Shown here one piece after another: positions 40,515-48,512 of a stretch of 54,869 nt of DNA. This DNA comes from GCA-001856825 sp038729485 (GTDB taxonomy: Archaea > Thermoplasmatota > Thermoplasmata > Thermoplasmatales > GCA-001856825): contig JAVYRX010000009.1 in assembly GCA_038729485.1 (NCBI GenBank), forward strand, positions 1 to 54,869, read 5' to 3'. The notes beneath the pieces were generated by a model. It searched no databases. It was not told where the DNA came from and saw only the letters and a program-made list of their open reading frames with translations. A program made the position numbers and the translations under genes. Positions within the stretch are counted from its first letter, which is position 1; each line of letters starts with the position of its first letter.

Positions 40515-41036
40515 CTAAATTGGAAGGTTATCCCAATCTATTAGATCTTGATCGGAAGGCGTTCTGATCTCCAAATATTCTAACATTTCGGTAAAATACT
40601 GATCCTCTATCTCAACCTTATCATCCTTCTTCAATAAAGGCTTTTCAAGAAATGATGCTATCGCGGAGATACCAATAGCACTTTGTATTTTGATCTCTTT
40701 CGTTGAAATATCTTCAATATTCTTTTTGAACTTATTCTTTATCTCCTCATTCTTTAAGTCTGATAGAAAATCATCCGCTGTAGCAGATAGTAGCTTTCTA
40801 TTGCTTTCATCCATGAGAATTCTAACCTTGTATTTCGGAGAGAATTTAATTCTATTACCCTCTATTACAAACCAATTCTTAGCATCGTTTTCAAAGAATA
40901 CCTTTGAGAGAGCATTTGCTAGCTCCTTTGGATGTGAAAAATCTATGTTTCCCGACAGGTTGTATACGACAATAGACCCATCCTGCGATATTTTCCTTGA
41001 CGCGAAAATTTTATTCTCAATCTCCCTGTTTTCCAT
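40515..41036 (-). CDS. Hypothetical 173-residue protein
   Basis: A soluble, Lys/Asp/Glu-rich protein without recognisable motifs. The first 80 residues look beta-rich (DGSIVVYNLSGNIDF, NWFVIEGNRIKFSPKYKVRI) and the rest helical. It is convergent with the 122-residue gene. It may belong to a lineage-specific family. Confidence 0.55.
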   Translation of the reverse strand: MENREIENKIFASRKISQDGSIVVYNLSGNIDFSHPKELANALSKVFFENDAKNWFVIEGNRIKFSPKYKVRILMDESNRKLLSATADDFLSDLKNEEIKNKFKKNIEDISTKEIKIQSAIGISAIASFLEKPLLKKDDKVEIEDQYFTEMLEYLEIRTPSDQDLIDWDNLPI

Positions 41037-41119
41037 AAGGTGAAAGAGGAATTTTCAATTTAACGTTATCCCTTGTATTTTTATTGGATTAAAGCAAATG
41101 TTGAATAAAAGTCATTTGA

Positions 41120-41233
41120 GAGAGGTTAATACGATCAGAGAAGAATGAGGCTGTGATTAGGGAAGTGAAGGAGATAAAGGGATTGTTTATAGGAAGAAAA
41201 GTACGGAAATTTCTCAATCATGTCTTAGCTTAA
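41120..41233 (+). pseudogene. Possible transposase-like (TnpB-like) fragment
   Basis: A frame of 37 codons without an upstream start reads SEKNEAVIREVKEIKGLFIG then RKVRKFLNHVLA. The pattern of basic helices resembles a central part of IS200/IS605 TnpB proteins from archaea, from memory only. It would be a decayed piece of a mobile element. A chance frame is possible. Confidence 0.25.
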
Positions 41234-41264
41234 TTTCTTAATTTCGATCTGTTAACCAAGAAGC

Positions 41265-41313
41265 ACTGTAAATTCATTATAATATAGCCAGCAGCTTTTC
41301 TAGAATTTACAGT
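41265..41313. repeat. 11-bp perfect inverted repeat
   Basis: ACTGTAAATTC at 41265-41275 and its reverse complement at 41303-41313 enclose 27 nt. It lies just after the possible transposase fragment and could be an end structure of the same lost element. Confidence 0.4.
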
Positions 41314-41522
41314 TACACGGAGAAAACGTTTTTAAATGAATTTTGAACACCTCTTATTTATAGGATTAAAAATACAATAAAGGCTAGACTAACGGTCCTT
41401 GCTAAACTCGCATTTTGCTATAGATATCGATGTTAAAGGCAAAGTTAAATAAAAGTTCCCAGAATTTTTAGACCGAATGAATGTATTACCGATTTAACCC
41501 TCATTTAGATTTCAAAAAGATT

Positions 41523-43379
41523 TCAAAATTTGAAGGGTGATATAATATCACCGAACCTCTTCTTTGCTTCAGTAAGGCGAGAAGTCTCGTCATCCAGTTC
41601 CTTGAATACTCCTTGCGGCGTAGTTTTTATTGAAGAATAAATATCTCTAATCCTTTTGTTTTTCTCTATAAGCTTTTGGGCTCTAATTGAGAACTGTATC
41701 TCGTATTCCTCCCGCGAATAGTCCTTTCCCAAGATTTTTCTAAAAAGATCCTTGAGATCCTCGTATTTGGGTATATAACCTATTGGTGTCAGAACCGCAC
41801 CGCTTTCCCCGTGAATCCTTAGTTCCATCCACTTCAGCCAGACCGCCTTGTCGACCTTCTCATTAAGGAACTTCCCGTTCTCGGTGAGAAAATAGTTCAC
41901 CCCGAATATGATGGGCTTTTTCTTCAGTTTCTTGCCGAAATCTAAGTAGTTTCTCAGATACTTCCCAAGGTCTACCGACATGAATTCCATTATAGACATT
42001 GCGTTGAAGGTCCTTACGCCCACCTTTCCCAGAGTGGCAGCTGTTGATTCTGATTCAATGCTCGCTCCCTTGTTTACAACGCCATGATCCCAGCTAAGTG
42101 ACTCACATACAGGTGGCCAGGTATCGCTGTCCCTTCCTCCAAATATCATCCCCCCGACAGGCACTCCTCCCCTGCCGTTCAGCGCTTCCGAGTCCAGATT
42201 AGGGAAAGATTTCAAACTAACTGTGAATCTTGCGTTCTTGTGAGACGGAGGGATTTCATTTCCCTCCGCATCCTTCTTTCCCCTGTACCAGTTTCCGCTG
42301 TGATTTATCCCGACATCGGGTATTTCTTCGCCCATCCCGTTCCAGTATGGCTTCCCCTGGTGTATAAGGATGTTTGAGTATATTACCTCATCATCGTCAT
42401 GCAGAACGTCCCAAATTGTCTTATCGTCCTCCCTGTTTATCCCGTCTATTATGCCGAAAATGCCAATCTCGGGGCTTACTGCGTATGCCTGCCCATCCCT
42501 CTCCCTTATGAGCGCAAGGTCGTCCCCAACGATCCTTTCCCCGCGAACCGTACATGTAGAGGTTTTCCCGCATCCAGAGGGGAAGGCACCGGTGATGTAC
42601 GTCACCCTCCCTCCGGGCCCGTTCACGCCCATGATGAACATGTGCTCTGACAACCAGCCCTCCTTCACAGCCTTGTTTATTGTGAGGCGAAACGCAGGCT
42701 TCTTCATCCCGACTGTGTTTCCCGCGTACTGCGTGTTTACGGAAAGAGAGGTACTTGAATCGAGGTCGAAATAGACCCTCCTGTTCTTCAGGTTCCTGCA
42801 CGTTTTCCTTTCGTCCAGCTCGCCCTGGCTGTGAACGAATCTGAGGAAATCTATGTCCCTGTTGTCAACGAAATACTGGTACGCAGTCCTGTAAAGAATC
42901 ATTTCGCTGTGCATTACGTAGAAGGAATCCGTGATCTGTACCGCCTTCAGGGATATCGGGGAATCATGAGGGCCGAGCGAGAAGAACCCTACGATCATGG
43001 TCCTCCCTTTCATTATGCCCTTCATCAACCCTTCTATTTCCTTTATGCCATCGTCCCTCCTCATCGAATTTATGAAGGGTATCCTCTCGCCTTGAGCGGT
43101 CAGCATCCTCGTGTTCTCCTTGTCCCTTGCCTGATCGTAGTAGTTGTCAAAGTGGTATGTATTCATATCTTTCAGTAGCTCTGCTTCCTCTCCGAGCTCT
43201 ACTGATTTTCTCCTGACGTAATCATAGTCTTCCTTGGAATCAGTGACAATAAAAACAGATGAGGGACTCATCAGTTCGTAGTAATAATTCACGAATTCAA
43301 TCACCTTTTCATTTTTAATCTTCGAGATCTTCGCCTGCTCTCTTTCATCCAACCTAGAAATAAACGTGGCTTCACTCAT
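41523..43379 (-). CDS. pckG: Phosphoenolpyruvate carboxykinase (GTP)
   Basis: A GTP-dependent PEPCK of about 618 residues, converting oxaloacetate to PEP for gluconeogenesis. FPSGCGKTSTCTV is the P-loop with the reactive Cys, GDDLALIRERDG the metal-binding region, and MIFGGRDSDTWPPV a family signature. The longest frame starts at a TTG (43442). The ATG at 43379 (MSEATFISRLDEREQ) fits the family start, and AAGTTATTAT at 43401-43410 lies 26 nt before it as a TATA box, so that start is used. It stands alone. Confidence 0.93.
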   Translation of the reverse strand: MSEATFISRLDEREQAKISKIKNEKVIEFVNYYYELMSPSSVFIVTDSKEDYDYVRRKSVELGEEAELLKDMNTYHFDNYYDQARDKENTRMLTAQGERIPFINSMRRDDGIKEIEGLMKGIMKGRTMIVGFFSLGPHDSPISLKAVQITDSFYVMHSEMILYRTAYQYFVDNRDIDFLRFVHSQGELDERKTCRNLKNRRVYFDLDSSTSLSVNTQYAGNTVGMKKPAFRLTINKAVKEGWLSEHMFIMGVNGPGGRVTYITGAFPSGCGKTSTCTVRGERIVGDDLALIRERDGQAYAVSPEIGIFGIIDGINREDDKTIWDVLHDDDEVIYSNILIHQGKPYWNGMGEEIPDVGINHSGNWYRGKKDAEGNEIPPSHKNARFTVSLKSFPNLDSEALNGRGGVPVGGMIFGGRDSDTWPPVCESLSWDHGVVNKGASIESESTAATLGKVGVRTFNAMSIMEFMSVDLGKYLRNYLDFGKKLKKKPIIFGVNYFLTENGKFLNEKVDKAVWLKWMELRIHGESGAVLTPIGYIPKYEDLKDLFRKILGKDYSREEYEIQFSIRAQKLIEKNKRIRDIYSSIKTTPQGVFKELDDETSRLTEAKKRFGDIISPFKF

Positions 43380-43534
43380 ATTGAGGAAAGTGCAATTTTG
43401 ATAATAACTTTGCCCCATATTCCTGATGTACGTTTTCCCCAAGGCGGATCAGGGATTTTTAGGGGATGATATCGCTGAGATAAAATTTTCTCCTCGGCAG
43501 TTGGGTCAGCTATCTTATAATCTCAAACAAATAT

Positions 43535-43566
43535 GCTAGGGATTACTATTTTTGCATACCCCTAGC
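43535..43566. repeat. 7-bp hairpin near the PEPCK promoter
   Basis: GCTAGGG at 43535-43541 pairs with CCCTAGC at 43560-43566 across an 18-nt loop. It lies between the pckG promoter and the 3' end of the stress-protein copy, where it could act at the end of that transcript or as a regulatory site. Confidence 0.35.
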
Positions 43567-43605
43567 TCGAAGAACTCGTTGTTCATACCAACTTTCACCT
43601 CTATT

Positions 43606-43968
43606 TCATACCTGTGAATTCTGTTTCAATATTGATTTTCCAATCTCTGTAAGCTCGTAATAGGTATGATGAGGCTTTGTTGTCACCCTCTTCTTCTTTG
43701 TATACTCAATGATAGGTGAGCACGCTTTGGTAATGCTTTCCTTTTCGGTTTTGTAGTACTGATCCCAGTTGTAATATATACTACCGTCCCCATAATTCAT
43801 AACCGGGTATTGAACGCAATGTACAACGGTTATTCTAGAATGATACTTCGCGGAAATTGAGATTGCAGCCTTAAGAGCTCTGATTGAATGGGTAGACGCA
43901 TCGAATGCGACCACGATCTTTCTCGGAGGAAATTTACCCTCAGATTCTGGATCTTTTGTTCCCATCAT
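43606..43968 (-). pseudogene. Truncated, chimeric universal stress protein copy
   Basis: A 120-residue frame. Residues 17-82 closely match the stress protein at 38689 (VVAFDASTHSIRALKAAISI, QYPVMNYGDGSIYYNWDQYY). From about residue 84 the similarity stops, and the protein ends KKKRVTTKPHHTYYELTEIG then KSILKQNSQV, which resembles the last helix and wing of a winged-helix regulator. The ATP-binding half of Usp is gone. DNA after the stop again matches the 3' end of the first copy (AAATAGAGGTGAAA). It is a duplicate whose 3' half was replaced; whether it is expressed is unknown. Confidence 0.65.
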
Positions 43969-44357
43969 GATGTTTGGAAGTTTCCGGATTTAAATTTATT
44001 TCAAATGCTGGGAAAGTTGTTGTTACTATAGGCTTCGCCTAGCTTGGCAATCTACTTTATCCAGAAAAAATTACCTGTAGATAAAAAAAATCCTGTCTAG
44101 AGAAGCTAAACATAGTAGCAGAATTTAAGGAAGTTCGATGTTTAAGGATAAGGTGCTCAATTATTAGTATTTTTATGGCCAGCTTAACACCAAGTACAAT
44201 ATATGAATCTATCTTCCCTTAACAAAGTGCGATAGACGTAGCTGTCTTTTCAATACGTTTATAACAACACTCATATAGCCTAATACATACGTAGCCCAAT
44301 ACATAACGCGATCTATCTACTGTGAACCAGAGAAAGATAACCCAGATGGAAATGCAC
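43969..44357. other. Gene-free interval with a short tandem repeat
   Basis: About 390 nt with frequent stops in all frames. TAGCCTAATACATACG at 44276-44291 is repeated with two differences at 44292-44308. Nothing else is identifiable. Confidence 0.4.
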
Positions 44358-45320
44358 TTATTTTATCATTTCATCATAAATCCTGTCAATTTCAGAAACT
44401 ATAGAGTGGTTGTCGAACCCTTTTTCCCTAGCCAGGAAGTAGGCACCGCCGGCTCCCACGCCTTCCTTCACAATCCCGGATTCGTACTCTCTTATCCCTT
44501 TGAACCTAGATACAGATAGATCGATATCTGCAGAGATATAGTTAACCCCGATCTGGCTGGCTGTTTCCTTAAACGTAGCAGATTTATCGTTTACAACGTA
44601 CTTTGTTGTAATTATGGAATTTATGCTTTTTCCTATCTCCTTAAGATAGGCAGCGACGGCAAGCATCTGAGTTCCGCCAGCCAGATTGATTTCCCCATTG
44701 TAAAAGAAGGATATATATGAGATTGTTGCGAGGACAGGATCTCCCAACTCTTCAATGGGGTCTACACGCTCTTTCCCCCTCATCCTTTCGAGGGACTCTT
44801 CTATAACTCTTTTCTTTATGGTCACCGGGTTTTCTCTGAATGAGGACGATGAGATCGCATCGTATCCTAGGTAACTCAAAACTGCCATGGCAGTTGTTGT
44901 CCCACCAGGAATGCTCTCCCCGATCATAAGCTCTCCATCTTTTTTATACAAAAAATCTGCAAGCAAACGAGCTTTTTCTTTAATCTTATCGAAATCCGTG
45001 ACAGCTCCCTGCTTCCGTATATCCCTTCCTGCTCCTGATGTGATTGCTACGTATGGCAAGCTCGGTTCTATGATTGATCCGCCCCTTATCACAAGTATGG
45101 GAAAGTTCAGAAGGTTCCTAGAAGCCTTGGTGATTATGGCCGGCGTCGGGTTTCCGGAGGGGGTGATAGGTACGGCGTCGATGCATCTCGGCCTATTGTA
45201 GAAGAGAAACTCAGCATCCGCGGGCGGAGTGTATTTTATCAATTCACTGTTTTCTCCGGCCGCAGTTATGCCGTTTACGTTCGCAATTTCAGTATTTCCT
45301 ATAACTAAGGTGAAAAGCAT
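44358..45320 (-). CDS. cobT: CobT-like nicotinate-nucleotide-dimethylbenzimidazole phosphoribosyltransferase
   Basis: A 320-residue member of the archaeal CobT-like family, which makes the alpha-ribazole phosphate used as the lower cobalamin ligand. PRCIDAVPITPSGNPTPAI, GGSIIEPSLPYVAI, IGESIPGGTTTAMAVL and NLAGGTQMLAVAA match the family. It is divergent from cobS with 43 bp between, so the genes are likely co-regulated. The base used may not be dimethylbenzimidazole. Confidence 0.87.
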   Translation of the reverse strand: MLFTLVIGNTEIANVNGITAAGENSELIKYTPPADAEFLFYNRPRCIDAVPITPSGNPTPAIITKASRNLLNFPILVIRGGSIIEPSLPYVAITSGAGRDIRKQGAVTDFDKIKEKARLLADFLYKKDGELMIGESIPGGTTTAMAVLSYLGYDAISSSSFRENPVTIKKRVIEESLERMRGKERVDPIEELGDPVLATISYISFFYNGEINLAGGTQMLAVAAYLKEIGKSINSIITTKYVVNDKSATFKETASQIGVNYISADIDLSVSRFKGIREYESGIVKEGVGAGGAYFLAREKGFDNHSIVSEIDRIYDEMIK

Positions 45321-45363
45321 TTAAAGCAAATTTGATATTATTAAAATTTATTTAAGAGTTGTC
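45321..45363. promoter_or_regulatory. Shared divergent promoter of cobT and cobS
   Basis: Only 43 bp separate the two start codons. An AT-only core (ATTATTAAAATTTATTT) lies about 20-25 nt from each start, so both genes are probably transcribed as leaderless mRNAs from overlapping TATA boxes. No cobalamin riboswitch is visible. Confidence 0.45.
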
Positions 45364-46074
45364 ATGAAAAGCTTACTATCATTCTTCACCCGATTACCAA
45401 TCGACGGAAAAATTGAAACAGCATCTTCAACTATTTATCTCATAGGTGTAATAGCCTTAATTATTGGTCTTGTACCTTTCGTAATATATGTCATTATAGG
45501 GAAGTTCGTTCCTCGTACTGTCCTCACGCTTATCCTCCTTCTTTCCATTTATTTCTTAACTGGTCTACTACACTTGGATGGGTTGGCTGACTTCTCAGAT
45601 GGCGTCATGAAGAAAGGGGGGAGGGATCAAAAAGTCAGAGCCCTGAAGGATGTGAACACCGGAGTAGCAGGGATATTCGCAGTAATAACTGTCCTCCTTT
45701 CTGAGTTCTATGCCATAAACAGCTTAAAGCTGAGCCTCTTGGGCGTCCTCACATTCTTCGTAGTTTCTGAGATATCATCCAAGGTTTCCATGATTTCGGG
45801 TCTGACTTTTTTCAAGGTGCCAGAAACAGGTCTTGCTCACGAGTTCAAAAAGGGCTTCAAATGGTATTATATGCCGCTATCGTTGATAATCATCGCTCCA
45901 ACTGCAGCACTGTTCGGGTTCCAACTTCTTAATGTGTTGGCCGGAGTTATAATTTCTCTGATAATAGGAGAAATTTCGTACCACAACTTCGGATTCGTAA
46001 ATGGAGATTCGCTCGGAGCGATGAACGAAATATCAAGGGCTGTGACAATGTGGTTAATATGCTTGGGATTGTAA
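45364..46074 (+). CDS. cobS: Cobalamin synthase (adenosylcobinamide-GDP ribazoletransferase)
   Basis: A 236-residue membrane enzyme joining adenosylcobinamide-GDP to alpha-ribazole. FFTRLPI near the start and HLDGLADFSDGVMKK (about residues 69-83), the metal-binding DxxxD motif, identify it. It has six or seven membrane helices. It is followed by cobY, overlapping by 16 nt. Confidence 0.93.
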   Translation: MKSLLSFFTRLPIDGKIETASSTIYLIGVIALIIGLVPFVIYVIIGKFVPRTVLTLILLLSIYFLTGLLHLDGLADFSDGVMKKGGRDQKVRALKDVNTGVAGIFAVITVLLSEFYAINSLKLSLLGVLTFFVVSEISSKVSMISGLTFFKVPETGLAHEFKKGFKWYYMPLSLIIIAPTAALFGFQLLNVLAGVIISLIIGEISYHNFGFVNGDSLGAMNEISRAVTMWLICLGL

Positions 46075-46565
46075 TGGCAGGCGGAAAAAGCTCAAGGTTT
46101 GGGAAAGAAAAGTTAGTCCAATACCTTGGAGAAAAGAGGGTTATAGATATACCGATAGGAAATATTTCTAGATCGAAAGTGGATGAATATTACGTTGCAG
46201 TCTCCAGAAATGCACCGATGACGATGGAATACTGCAAAAGGTTTAACACTATCGTTACGCCTGGTGCAGGTTATCCCGAAGATGTGGCATTTCTTCTTCG
46301 CCTATTTGAAAGGCCTATGGTGTTACTGAACGGAGATTCAGTGTTTATACGCCCAGAAATAATTGATGACTTTCTCAGCAAGTTTAGAGGTAAGAGCATG
46401 GCAGCTGTGATCTTCGATCATGGCTATAAATTCATCGGATTAAATATCGCCGTTCCAAATGATGAACGCGACGTCCTCATAGAGTACGATGATAGCAACC
46501 TCGGTCTGAACATCAACACTGCCGAAGATCTAAGGGAGGCAACAGGCATTGTTACCAGAAACTAG
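46059..46565 (+). CDS. cobY: Adenosylcobinamide-phosphate guanylyltransferase, archaeal CobY type
   Basis: A protein of about 168 residues with a nucleotidyltransferase fold, activating adenosylcobinamide phosphate with GTP. GIVMAGGKSSRFGKEKLV at the N-terminus binds the nucleotide. Archaea use CobY in place of bacterial CobU. The ATG at 46059 is preferred over the GTG at 46050 as it gives the family start. It overlaps cobS at one end and cbiB at the other. Confidence 0.9.
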   Translation: MLGIVMAGGKSSRFGKEKLVQYLGEKRVIDIPIGNISRSKVDEYYVAVSRNAPMTMEYCKRFNTIVTPGAGYPEDVAFLLRLFERPMVLLNGDSVFIRPEIIDDFLSKFRGKSMAAVIFDHGYKFIGLNIAVPNDERDVLIEYDDSNLGLNINTAEDLREATGIVTRN

Positions 46566-47448
46566 AATATTATGGATCACAATCCTTGCTTCGGCGGTGA
46601 TATTAGATTTCTTCGTAGAATACCCAAATAAGTTTCACCCCGTCGTCTTCACTGGTAAGCTGATTTCTTTTTTCGACAATCACAGGTTTTCAAATAACAA
46701 GGTCTGGGAGTTCGTAAATGGGATGCTCTCTGTTTTGGCAGTAACCGCAATTTGGATCGTGATTATGTACCCGATTGGATTTCTTCCTTTTTACGTTAAA
46801 GCGATAATCTATGTTTACATCCTAAAATCAACGTTTTCGATAGGAGGTCTGGCGAGGGCCATCAAAAAATGCATCTCGGAGGATGATAATATACTGAGGA
46901 AAAATGTTTCTCTAATTGTCTCTAGAAATGTTTCTGACCTGGACAGGGATCACCTTCTCTCGGCAGCTTTCGAGTCAGGTTCAGAGAATATTGTAGATTC
47001 CGTAATATCTCCTCTATTTTATTTCATGCTTTTCGGGATTCTGGGGGCGCTCGTTTACAGGATAATAAACACGGCGGATTCGATGATAGGATATCGTATA
47101 AGCAAGTACGAATACTTCGGCAAGTTCGCTGCAAGGGCAGACGATGTCTTGAATTTCATCCCCGCTAGATTTTTTGCCTTTATCGTTTTTCTGTTTAGCC
47201 CTAAAAGGATCTTAAGAAACCTCAAGAAATACAGGAAATTGAAGATAAATGGTATGTATTCAATGGCTTCTATGGCAGGGCTTTTCAACGTATCAATTGA
47301 AAAGGTCGGTTATTACACTGTGAAGGGTGAAAGGTTTCCTAGAACAGAAGATTTAAGGAAACTTGTATTTTACATATTTTCGATATCTTATTTAATGGTA
47401 TTTTTGGTAACGATTGAGGTGATCGCAGTTGGACCATGGTGGGGCTAG
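46549..47448 (+). CDS. cbiB: Adenosylcobinamide-phosphate synthase
   Basis: A 299-residue integral membrane enzyme attaching aminopropanol phosphate to the corrin ring. The N-terminal ILDFFVEYPNKFHPVVFTGKLI, LSREVSDL-like SRNVSDLDRDHLLSAAFES, ENIVDSVISPLFY and NTADSMIGYR are family hallmarks. The start is TTG at 46549, inside cobY, so translation is coupled. Confidence 0.92.
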   Translation: MLPETRILWITILASAVILDFFVEYPNKFHPVVFTGKLISFFDNHRFSNNKVWEFVNGMLSVLAVTAIWIVIMYPIGFLPFYVKAIIYVYILKSTFSIGGLARAIKKCISEDDNILRKNVSLIVSRNVSDLDRDHLLSAAFESGSENIVDSVISPLFYFMLFGILGALVYRIINTADSMIGYRISKYEYFGKFAARADDVLNFIPARFFAFIVFLFSPKRILRNLKKYRKLKINGMYSMASMAGLFNVSIEKVGYYTVKGERFPRTEDLRKLVFYIFSISYLMVFLVTIEVIAVGPWWG

Positions 47449-48406
47449 GGCGGATGAGCTTGGTTTAATTGATTTTTCATATTCTGCCAATCCGTATGTT
47501 CCTCCATTCTTGAAGGAGGCGGTCGTATCTTCTAAACTCGATAGGTACCCATACTGCGAATCTCTTCTTGAAGAAAGGATAAAGACGAAATTTTCAATAA
47601 AAGGTGATGTTGCAATTGCTGCCGGAATTACTGAACAGATATACATTATATTCAACATCTTCAGAAAGTGGAGATTCGTGATACCTAAGTTCACGTACAG
47701 CGAATACGAAAGGGTTGCAAAGATCGTGGGCGCAAAGTACAGATCCATAAGGAAGAGATCGCTCACTATAGATGATTTAAAATTACAGCGCGGAGAGGTC
47801 CTTATTATCAACAACCCTAATAATCCCACGGGCAAGTACTACGATTTCCTAAGCGATGTGATTGAAGGTGCAACTTCAAGAGAATACTATGTAGTTGTGG
47901 ACGAGGCATTTATTGACTTTGTGAGACAAAGGTCTAAAGACATCGAGATAAATGATAACGTAGTCCTGATGAGGAGTTTCAGCAAATCTTACAATGTGTC
48001 AGGTATACGGATAGGCTACGCCATAGCATCTGAGCAGACTGCCCGTAAGATAAGGGAAACAAGGATGCCGTGGGGTATAGGTAGTCTTGGATGCTCAGTC
48101 ATCGAGAACATAGTTTCAGATGAAAATTTCTTAAAAGGATCGCTCGCCAAAATATTTGGGGAAAGGGATCGGATAATGAAAATAACGGGTCTTAAAACGG
48201 ACGCCAATTTCTTTTTGGGACGCGTGGGCGAAGCCGAAATTACAAAAGAAAAATTAAAAATGAGGGGAATTCTTGTGAGGGACTGCACTTCATTCGGCTT
48301 TCCTGATTCGATAAGGTTCTCAATAAGAAAAAAGAAGGATAACGATATCCTCCTTGAATCTCTCGAAGGGATTGATATTAGTTTACCTGAGGGTATCTGG
48401 TTTTAG
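47429..48406 (+). CDS. Threonine-phosphate decarboxylase (CobD-like PLP enzyme)
   Basis: A 325-residue fold-type I PLP enzyme of the HisC/CobD group that makes aminopropanol phosphate for CbiB. HGGARADELGLIDFSYSANPY is the CobD start. NNPNNPTGKYY, VVDEAFIDF and the Schiff-base Lys in SFSKSYNVSGIRIGY are present. The start is TTG at 47429, preceded by GGTGAT at 47418-47423, and it overlaps cbiB by 20 nt. Position last in cobS-cobY-cbiB strongly supports the cobalamin role over histidinol-phosphate aminotransferase. Confidence 0.88.
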   Translation: MDHGGARADELGLIDFSYSANPYVPPFLKEAVVSSKLDRYPYCESLLEERIKTKFSIKGDVAIAAGITEQIYIIFNIFRKWRFVIPKFTYSEYERVAKIVGAKYRSIRKRSLTIDDLKLQRGEVLIINNPNNPTGKYYDFLSDVIEGATSREYYVVVDEAFIDFVRQRSKDIEINDNVVLMRSFSKSYNVSGIRIGYAIASEQTARKIRETRMPWGIGSLGCSVIENIVSDENFLKGSLAKIFGERDRIMKITGLKTDANFFLGRVGEAEITKEKLKMRGILVRDCTSFGFPDSIRFSIRKKKDNDILLESLEGIDISLPEGIWF

Positions 48407-48512
48407 ATCCAGGCTCAGTTAAAACCGCGGAGTTATTGGAAAAATTTGACGAAAGATGAAACTTGTTCCGGAACAAAAAAAACGCTCTCGCTTCAGGGAA
48501 TAACAATTTTCA

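Larger units (their letters stand above)
41037..41522. other. Gene-poor interval with remnant frame and inverted repeat
   Basis: About 490 AT-rich nt without an intact gene. It contains a stop-bounded remnant frame at 41120-41233 and an 11-bp inverted repeat at 41265-41313, both listed separately. Confidence 0.5.

Noticed and set aside
42370..42801. Several long frames on both strands inside the PEPCK gene
   Set aside because: They are shadows of pckG; the PEPCK frame has full motif support and codon bias.
43571..43600. 16-codon frame after the stress-protein copy with a GAGGTGA site
   Set aside because: Too short, without conservation evidence; the site is explained by the 3' end shared with the other Usp copy.
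44276..44308. Tandem 16-nt repeat considered as a CRISPR or iteron seed
   Set aside because: Only two imperfect, directly adjacent copies without spacers or cas genes.
45321..45363. Cobalamin riboswitch before cobS/cobT
   Set aside because: Only 43 bp of AT-rich DNA separates the start codons, far too short for the structure.
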